Of a stretch of DNA of 64,000 nucleotides, positions 58,315 through 64,000 are shown in pieces (position 1 is the stretch's first letter; the number at the start of each line of letters is the position of its first letter). The DNA is taken from contig DATBLZ010000028.1 of NCBI GenBank assembly GCA_036555065.1, forward strand, positions 1-64,000, given 5' to 3'. This DNA is from DATBLZ01 sp036555065. Lineage in GTDB: Bacteria > Pseudomonadota > Gammaproteobacteria > Steroidobacterales > Rariloculaceae. The notes under the pieces are model-generated. The model was not told where the DNA came from, did no database searches, and saw only the letters and a list, made by a program, of their open reading frames with translations. The translations under genes and the position numbers were made by a program.

Positions 58315-59180
58315 CGCACGATCGCTCCATTGTCGTCGGCCTGCGGCGACGGGTTGCTCGGATTCAGGTTGACGCTGAGCGTGTGCACGTTCGTGAATCT
58401 GCCGTTCACGAGCCGGAATGTGTGCGAGTCCGGCATTCCCGTGCTGCTGTTGCCGAAACGGCAGAAGACATTGATGACGCCCGCCTCTTCATCGATCACA
58501 TAGTCGCGATTCACTATGTAGAGCACGCCCGGGGGGATCCCGACCTCGCATGTCGCGCTCGGGTTGTTGTTGCGGTTCGTGTAGGCGCCACCTTCGAGGC
58601 GCGCGCATGGGATGCCCCACGGTGCCGCGATGAACTTGTCGGAGAAAAGGTCGAGATAGCTGTTCGCGGCGCTGATGAGCTCCTTCGCCGGTACGCGGGC
58701 CGCGGCCGCGGGCGCGCTCCAATCCTCTGCGGCGGAATACTTGAGATAGGCGTTGGCATTGAAGAGCCAGTCGCCCTTGTCGGTCACGAGGCTGTCGACT
58801 CGCTTGATCTTGCCGGCATCGACATAGAGCCGCGTGCCGACGACGTACGGGTGATCGCCTTCGGTCACGATGACTTCGGTGAACGTTCGGCACCGCGTCG
58901 AATCGAGAAAGCTCCGCGACAGAGCGATCGGCAGCGCGGTGTTCCACAAGCCCGCGTCTTTCGCGACGTCCGCCATGTTTTCGAGGAACCTTGCGTCGTC
59001 CGCGAGCCCCATCTTCGATACATCGCCCGATTTCTGCGCTTGGACGTAGCTGTCCGCGGCCGCCTGGAGATCGGCGCGCGTGCAGACGGGTTTCGCCGGG
59101 GCCTGCGCGGGCGGCGGCTGCGCTTGCGAAGTCGCGGCTATGCACAAGAAGAGCAAGGTCGTCGTCGTTTTGTTCATCAT
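58311..59180 (-). CDS. Exported protein of unknown function between two DUF6152 genes
   Basis: A 289-residue protein with a signal peptide (NKTTTTLLFLCIAATSQAQ). CTRADLQAAADSYVQAQKSGDVSKM opens a helical segment typical of SnoaL/NTF2-like repeats; a second similar segment (ISAANSYLDLFSDKFIAAPWG) suggests two tandem domains. Six cysteines are spread through the mature part, including PWGIPCARLEG and FCRFG. No enzyme family was recognised. Conserved position between the two DUF6152 genes, with a 4-base overlap downstream, suggests the same pathway. Confidence 0.65.
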   Translation of the reverse strand: MMNKTTTTLLFLCIAATSQAQPPPAQAPAKPVCTRADLQAAADSYVQAQKSGDVSKMGLADDARFLENMADVAKDAGLWNTALPIALSRSFLDSTRCRTFTEVIVTEGDHPYVVGTRLYVDAGKIKRVDSLVTDKGDWLFNANAYLKYSAAEDWSAPAAAARVPAKELISAANSYLDLFSDKFIAAPWGIPCARLEGGAYTNRNNNPSATCEVGIPPGVLYIVNRDYVIDEEAGVINVFCRFGNSSTGMPDSHTFRLVNGRFTNVHTLSVNLNPSNPSPQADDNGAIVR

Positions 59181-59200
59181 GGTTACGTTCGCTTTCTTGA

Positions 59201-59241
59201 TGGGAGCGGTGTTTTTTCGTGGGAGCGGCTTCGCCCGCGAC
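59201..59241 (+). repeat. REP elements, locus 7
   Basis: A truncated head (ATGGGAGCGG, 59201-59210) and a complete plus-orientation copy at 59219-59241 with GGAGCGGCTTCGCCCGC. Its last base is part of the TAG stop codon (complement of 59241-59243) of the DUF6152 paralogue 2 gene. Confidence 0.7.
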
Positions 59242-60404
59242 TATTGCGCGCGGTACGTGCGCTCCACGCACTCGGTCGTGCCGTGATACGGCAAGTCGGA
59301 TACGAACACCGTATCGGTGCCCTTGTATTCGCCTACGAGGTAAAGCGGGTCGTCGGCCGTGTACTCGCGCCGCAACGTGGATTTCTCGGGGTCGAGCGTG
59401 AAACGCTCGACGATATGGAGCGCCCCGCTGTGCGGCACGCGGCCGTCGGCGAGCAATATTCCGGGCGCGAAGCCGACGGTGTCGACGACGAGCACGTCGT
59501 TCTCCCAGCCGCCGATCGAGTGCCCCGCGAGGCTCGGCTCGATGTCGGCCGGGTGCGCGGCCATGTCGAGATGGATCGTGCGCTCGATGCCCATGGAGCC
59601 GTAGAGCATCTTGATCTCGGTCGCCGTCTGCGTGATGCGGTTGATGTCGGCCTCGAAGGTCCAGTCCCAAATGATGTTGGTCGCGGCGCAGCGCAGCCGC
59701 GGGTTGTCGCCCGAGGAGCCGTCGAAGCCTTCGATCGCTTTCGCGCCGGCCTCGGTCAGCGGCAACGCGCTGCCGCGCTGGTTCCAATACGTATCGACGG
59801 GATCTTTGGCGAGCGAGACGGCCGTGCCGCGCGCGCCGGGAAACGCCGGCTGTCCCTCGGGCACCTCGCCGGGCTTGAACTCTGCGGCAGTGCTGACCGG
59901 CACGAGCGTGCCGCTCTGGCCGCGCGGATCGGTCATGACGCGCTGCTCGGACGCCCAATCGCCCGCGATGTTCGGGTCGCCGTTGGCCAGGCGCGCGGCG
60001 CGCTGCACGGGCGCCGGGGGCGCGCCGCGGTTGAGCTGGCCGTAACGATCGACGCTCGTGCCATCCGGAAAAATCGCCGTGCCGAGATAGCAAGTCGTAG
60101 GATCGCGCCGATCGGGCGATCCCGTTACGCGGATCGACGTTCCGGACACGAACATTTCTTTCGACCAGCCCGAGCGCTGCAGCACCGTCGCGCCGCGCAT
60201 CTCGCAGCGCCACGGCGTAGTCGTCCCATCGGCATTCGTGACCTCGAAGTTGAGCCATGAATGCGGATTCACGAACTCGACGCTCGTGATGACGCCTTCG
60301 AGCGCGATGTCACTGTTGAGATCGAAGTTCGCGATGCCGTGATGCGCGTGCGCGAGGCTCGGCGAGGCGAGCATTGCGAACGTTATCCAGTTTCTAGGAC
60401 TCAT
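59241..60404 (-). CDS. DUF6152 family exported protein (paralogue 2)
   Basis: A 387-residue paralogue of the protein at 57175. A short signal peptide ends near SLAHA, leaving HHGIANFD as the mature N-terminus. DUF6152 features: GVITSVEFVNPHSWLNFEV, WRCEMRGATVLQRSGW and DPTTCYLGTAIF. The C-terminal half (DWASEQRVM, GDNPRLRCAATNIIWDWTF, SIGGWENDVLVVDTVGF, ERFTLDPEKSTLRREYTADDPLYL) is clearly related to paralogue 1. Function unknown. It precedes the companion gene by 60 bases, with a REP element in between. Confidence 0.82.
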   Translation of the reverse strand: MSPRNWITFAMLASPSLAHAHHGIANFDLNSDIALEGVITSVEFVNPHSWLNFEVTNADGTTTPWRCEMRGATVLQRSGWSKEMFVSGTSIRVTGSPDRRDPTTCYLGTAIFPDGTSVDRYGQLNRGAPPAPVQRAARLANGDPNIAGDWASEQRVMTDPRGQSGTLVPVSTAAEFKPGEVPEGQPAFPGARGTAVSLAKDPVDTYWNQRGSALPLTEAGAKAIEGFDGSSGDNPRLRCAATNIIWDWTFEADINRITQTATEIKMLYGSMGIERTIHLDMAAHPADIEPSLAGHSIGGWENDVLVVDTVGFAPGILLADGRVPHSGALHIVERFTLDPEKSTLRREYTADDPLYLVGEYKGTDTVFVSDLPYHGTTECVERTYRAQ

Positions 60405-60430
60405 GATCGATTCTATCGGACGCGCTTTTC

Positions 60431-60492
60431 GTGGGAGCGGCCTCAGCCGCGACGCATTAATCTTATCGAATCGCGGCTAAAGCTGCTCCTAC
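60431..60492. repeat. REP pair, locus 8
   Basis: Plus-orientation copy at 60431-60453 (GCGGCCTCAGCCGC) and minus-orientation copy at 60471-60492 (GCGGCTAAAGCTGC), 17 bases apart between the hydantoinase gene and DUF6152 paralogue 2. The second contains the hydantoinase stop codon TAG. Confidence 0.75.
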
Positions 60493-63400
60493 GGGGAACC
60501 GAAACCGCCGCCGCCGGGCGTCTCGACGACGAACCGGTCGCCGGGCGCGAACATCATCTCGGCCGTCGCGGGAACTTCCTCGGTCCGTCCCGAGGCGCGC
60601 ACGATGGTGTTCCGCCCCGGTGCGCCGGGGCCGCCGCCGTCGAGTCCGAACGGCAGCGTCCGCCGTCGATTCGAAAGAATGCTGCCCTGCATCGGCACCA
60701 AGAACTCGATCTCGCGCACGGCGCCGTCGCCGCCGCGAAAGCGCCCACTGCCGCCCGTTCCGGATCGGATCGCGAAGCGCCGCACGCGCACGGGGAAGCG
60801 CCGCTCGAGTACCTCGACGTCGGTGAGCCGTGAGTTCGTCATATGCGAGTGCACGGCGCTCGCACCGTCGAAGCCGGGACCCGCGCCGCAGCCCCCACAG
60901 ATCGTTTCGTAGTATTGGTGCTCGGCGTTGCCGAACGTCAGGTTGTTCATCGTGCCTTGCGAAGCGGCGCACGCGCCGAGCGCCGCGAGCAACGCGTCGG
61001 TGATGCACTGCGAGGTTTCGACGTTGCCGGCGGCGACGGCCGCGGGGTGGCGAGGATTCACGAGGCTCGCCGGCGGCAGCATGAGCTCCAACGGCCGCAG
61101 GCATCCGGCGTTGAGTGGGATGTCCTCCGCGACGAGCGTGCGGAACACGTAGAGCACGGCCGCACGCGCGATCGCGCCAGGCGCGTTGAAGTTGCCGGCG
61201 CTCATCGCACTCGTGCCCGTGAAGTCGATCGTCGCGCGGCGGCGCTCCTTATCTATGCGCACGGCTACGCTCAAGCGCTCGCCGCCGTCGAGCTCGAGCG
61301 TCCAGGCGCCCGAGTGCAAGCGCTGCAAGGCGCGCTCGACGCATTCTTGCGCATTGTCCTGCGCGTGCCGCATGTAGGCATGCACGACGTCGAGGCCGAA
61401 GCGTGCAGCCATCGCGCGAAGCTCTGCGACGCCCTTCGCATTCGCCGCGAGCTGCGCTTTGAGGTCTGCGACGTTTTGGTCGGGGTTGCGCGCCGGGTAC
61501 GGGCCCCGAGTGAGCGCGGCGCGGACCTCGCGCTCGAGGAAGACGCCGCCCCGCACGATCGGCATCGGCTCGAGCAGCGCACCCTCGTCGTCGATGTGCG
61601 TAGACAGCGCCGGCATCGAGCCCGGCACGCGGCCGCCGATGTCGGCGTGATGCGCGCGGCTTGCGACGAGGAAATCCGGCTTGGCGGCGGTGCCGGTGAA
61701 AACCGGCGTCACGACCGTGATGTCGGGCAAATGCGTGCCGCCGTTGTAGGGCGCATTGAGCACGAAGGCGTCGCCGGCGCCCATTTTGGGGAAAGCCTCG
61801 AGCACGCTGCGCACGCTGTCGCCCATCGAGCCCAAGTGCACGGGCAGATGCGGCGCGTTCGCGATGAGATCACCGGCCGCGTCGAATGCAGCGCACGAGT
61901 AATCCAAACGCTCCTTGATGTTGACCGAGTGCGCCGTTTGCTCGAGCACGGCGCCCATTTGCTCAGCTGCATACATGAACCGATTGTTGAAGACCTCGAG
62001 CATGATCGGGTCGCGGCGCGTTGCGACGGTCTCGCGCTCGGTGCGTGCGCGCGTGCGGGCCAGCACGAGCGCGCCGCGCGCATCGACGGTCGCGCGCCAC
62101 TCGGGCTCGACGACCGTCGTTGCGTTCTCCTCGACGATGATCGCGGGACCTTCGACGAGGTCGCCGGCATAGAGCGTCGTGCGCGCATAGATCGGCACGG
62201 TCTGCGAGCGCCCGGCAAACCACGCTTCGCGATGCGCGACCGGTTGCGCCGGCTGGACGGTCTTGCGGAGCTTCGCCCGCTGGGGGCGCTCGAGCCGTGC
62301 GACGGCCTCGACTTCGAGCGATTCGACAATGAGCTTCGCGCCGTCGGCCCCGAACCCGAACATCTGCTCGTGGCGCTCGGCAAAGCGTGCGCCGAGCTCC
62401 GCGGCACGCATCGACGGCGCAAACGCCACGGAAATTGAGGCGTCGCTGCCGGCGACGCAGATCTGCGCTCGGAGCTCGAATCCGACCTGCGCTGACGTCC
62501 CGGACTGCAAGCGCACCTCCGGCTCGAGCGTTTCGGTCGTTTGCGCCGCGAGGCGTGTGAGCGCAGCGACGCAGGCATCGTCGAGCGGCTTGTGCACGGG
62601 ACAGGTGCGAATCGCGCGCACGTCCGCCATGCCGATGCCGTAGGCGGAGAGCACGCCCGCAAGCGGGTCGATGACGACGCGATCCATGCCGAGCGCGTCG
62701 GCAACCATGCACGCGTGCTGACCGCCGGCGCCCCCGAAGCACGCGAGCACGAATTGCCGGAGATCATGGCCGCGCTGCACCGAGATCCGCTTGATCGCAT
62801 CGGCCATGCGCTCGACGGCGATCCGCAAGCACCCCGCGGCGAGCTCAGCGGCCGGGCGCGCGTCGCCTGCGGTCGCAACCTCGGCAGCGAGCTTCGTAAA
62901 ACCCGCCACGACGGCCTCGCGGTCGATCGGCGCGTCGCCGTTCGGCCCAAATACGCGCGGAAAGTAATCGGGCTGCACGCGCCCGAGCAGCACGTTCGCG
63001 TCCGTGACCGTCAACGGCCCGCCGTTCCGGTAGCAGGCCGGACCCGGCTGCGCGCCGGCCGACTCTGGGCCGACCTGGAGCCGCCCGCCCGCAAACTTGA
63101 GAATCGATCCGCCGCCCGCCGCAACGGTGTTGATGCGCAGCATCGGCGCGACGAGGCGCACTCCGCCGATGATCGCCGAGGACGCGCGCTCGAACCCGTC
63201 CGCATGAACGCTCACGTCGGTCGACGTGCCGCCCATATCGAAGCCCACGACGTGCTCGAATCCGCTCGCGCGCGCGGTGTCCGCCATGCCGACGACGCCG
63301 CCCGCGGGACCCGAGAAGATGCTGTCGCGGCCGCGAAGCGCGCTTGCATCGACGAGGCCGCCGTGACTCTGCATGAACATGAGGCCCTGTTGCCCGAGCA

Positions 63401-64000
63401 CGTCGGCGAGACCGGCACGTACGCGCGCGACGTATTGTTGAAGAATCGGCGTCAGGTACGCGTCGGAGACCGTCGTATCGCCACGCTCCACGAGCTTGAT
63501 CGTCGGGCTCACCTCATGCGACACGGAGACGTGTGCAAACCCCGCGCGCGCGGCGCACTGCGCAGCACGCCGCTCGTGGTCCGAAAATCGATCCCCGTGC
63601 AAGAACGCGATCGCCGCGCTCGTGAAGCCGTCGCGGCGCGCGAGTCGCAGCTCCTCCTCGAGCCGCGCCTCGTCGAGCGCGAGCAGAGTCGCGCCGTCAG
63701 CGGCGATGCGCTCGCGGGCTTCGACGACGCGGCCGTAGAGCAAGTCCGGAAGGCGGATATGCAACGCGAAGATCTCGGGGCGTTGCTGCGTGCCGATGCG
63801 CAGGACATCGCCGAAACCGGCCGTCGTAACGAGCACGGTGCGCGTGCCTTTGCGCTCGAGCAGTGCGTTCGTCGCGAGCGTCGTGCCGATCTTAACGGCC
63901 GCCACACGCCGATCGGCCGGCGAATGTCGCTCGAGAAACATCTGTATTCCCGCGAGCGCCGCGTCGGCGTAGCGGCCGGGGTTCTCGGAAAGGAGCTTCT
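60489..64000 (-). CDS. Hydantoinase/5-oxoprolinase, HyuA-HyuB fusion, truncated at the window edge
   Basis: At least 1,169 residues, open to the right edge: KLLSENPGRYADAALAGIQ, upstream of the first Met at 63941, is the family N-terminus, so the true start lies beyond 64000. The A half has KIGTTLATNALLERKG, GFDMGGTSTDVSV and the glycine loop TVAAGGGSILKFAGG (actin-like ATPase). The B half begins near IMLEVFNNRFMYAAEQMGAVLE and has RAHHADIGGRVPGSMPALS and the C-terminal PGGGGFG. Such fusions hydrolyse 5-oxoproline, hydantoins or N-methylhydantoin with ATP. The TAG stop lies in a REP element. Confidence 0.92.
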   Translation of the reverse strand, partial: KLLSENPGRYADAALAGIQMFLERHSPADRRVAAVKIGTTLATNALLERKGTRTVLVTTAGFGDVLRIGTQQRPEIFALHIRLPDLLYGRVVEARERIAADGATLLALDEARLEEELRLARRDGFTSAAIAFLHGDRFSDHERRAAQCAARAGFAHVSVSHEVSPTIKLVERGDTTVSDAYLTPILQQYVARVRAGLADVLGQQGLMFMQSHGGLVDASALRGRDSIFSGPAGGVVGMADTARASGFEHVVGFDMGGTSTDVSVHADGFERASSAIIGGVRLVAPMLRINTVAAGGGSILKFAGGRLQVGPESAGAQPGPACYRNGGPLTVTDANVLLGRVQPDYFPRVFGPNGDAPIDREAVVAGFTKLAAEVATAGDARPAAELAAGCLRIAVERMADAIKRISVQRGHDLRQFVLACFGGAGGQHACMVADALGMDRVVIDPLAGVLSAYGIGMADVRAIRTCPVHKPLDDACVAALTRLAAQTTETLEPEVRLQSGTSAQVGFELRAQICVAGSDASISVAFAPSMRAAELGARFAERHEQMFGFGADGAKLIVESLEVEAVARLERPQRAKLRKTVQPAQPVAHREAWFAGRSQTVPIYARTTLYAGDLVEGPAIIVEENATTVVEPEWRATVDARGALVLARTRARTERETVATRRDPIMLEVFNNRFMYAAEQMGAVLEQTAHSVNIKERLDYSCAAFDAAGDLIANAPHLPVHLGSMGDSVRSVLEAFPKMGAGDAFVLNAPYNGGTHLPDITVVTPVFTGTAAKPDFLVASRAHHADIGGRVPGSMPALSTHIDDEGALLEPMPIVRGGVFLEREVRAALTRGPYPARNPDQNVADLKAQLAANAKGVAELRAMAARFGLDVVHAYMRHAQDNAQECVERALQRLHSGAWTLELDGGERLSVAVRIDKERRRATIDFTGTSAMSAGNFNAPGAIARAAVLYVFRTLVAEDIPLNAGCLRPLELMLPPASLVNPRHPAAVAAGNVETSQCITDALLAALGACAASQGTMNNLTFGNAEHQYYETICGGCGAGPGFDGASAVHSHMTNSRLTDVEVLERRFPVRVRRFAIRSGTGGSGRFRGGDGAVREIEFLVPMQGSILSNRRRTLPFGLDGGGPGAPGRNTIVRASGRTEEVPATAEMMFAPGDRFVVETPGGGGFGSP

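Noticed and set aside
60843..62438. Long plus-strand frame (531 codons) opposite the hydantoinase gene
   Set aside because: Composition is His/Arg-rich without family motifs; the minus frame is an unbroken hydantoinase.

Overview
The window is 64 kb of gene-dense, high-GC chromosome (by eye mid-60s %GC, not computed). No rRNA, tRNA, insertion sequence, phage gene or CRISPR array was seen. The gene families (type I bacterial PurN, Def, DsbA, Ndh, FitAB-like toxin-antitoxin pairs, glutathione transferases) indicate a proteobacterium. Intergenic palindromes built on GGAGCGGCTTCAGCCGC resemble the REP elements of Pseudomonas and Xanthomonadales, so a gammaproteobacterium is the best guess. Secreted PQQ dehydrogenases, PadR-linked ADOP-type permeases, a DUF1592/DUF1552 pair and DUF6152 proteins would suit a soil or sediment lineage such as Steroidobacterales. 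This assignment is inference.

Layout. 0-8.4 kb: a lipoprotein-like lysophospholipase, an outer-membrane barrel, a trypsin-like protease with two copies of an N-terminal domain, pirin, a Xi-class glutathione transferase, an AI-2E transporter, and a hipBA module with two matching operators. 8.4-16.4 kb: MHS transporter plus glutathione transferase, a homocysteine-methyltransferase homologue lacking one zinc cysteine, NADH dehydrogenase II, PurN, a class C serine hydrolase, peptide deformylase and a membrane hydrolase. 16.7-19.3 kb: a FitAB-like toxin-antitoxin pair with a palindrome on its promoter, a VIT transporter, the SRAP protein and a YjbR protein. 19.4-25.9 kb: a tightly coupled minus-strand operon that looks catabolic (GlcG-like protein, cytosolic NMT1-type binding protein, DoxX-like protein, chlorohydrolase-type amidohydrolase, extradiol-type dioxygenase, ACMSD-type amidohydrolase, aromatic-acid MFS). 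26-35 kb: a plus-strand run with a Rieske protein, DsbA, a PQQ sugar dehydrogenase, carbonic anhydrase, GFA and YjbR proteins, an amidase, a lactonase-like MBL enzyme and an alpha/beta hydrolase. 35-38.1 kb: a PQQ alcohol dehydrogenase coupled to an MBL hydrolase. 38.2-52.3 kb: a second VapBC pair, an orphan ADOP permease, an ankyrin protein, a degenerate MBL protein, the DUF1552/DUF1592 pair, a TonB-C-like protein and a second PQQ dehydrogenase. 52.4-57.1 kb: PadR plus ADOP permease, then a secretin-N-like exported protein with an ECF sigma factor and a membrane anti-sigma candidate. 57.2-64 kb: two DUF6152 paralogues with a companion protein, and a hydantoinase/oxoprolinase running off the right edge.

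Themes. (1) Secreted or periplasmic oxidation chemistry: three PQQ-type enzymes, two of which carry the Asp-X-Asp signature of lanthanide-dependent dehydrogenases, several exported hydrolases, a DUF1592 c-type cytochrome, a Rieske protein and DsbA. (2) Small regulatory modules with legible palindromic operators: hipBA, two VapBC-type pairs, PadR and possibly the ECF unit. (3) A REP family at eight loci that does more than fill gaps: in three genes a TAG inside the repeat is the stop codon, and in two genes the repeat is translated as part of the signal-peptide region.
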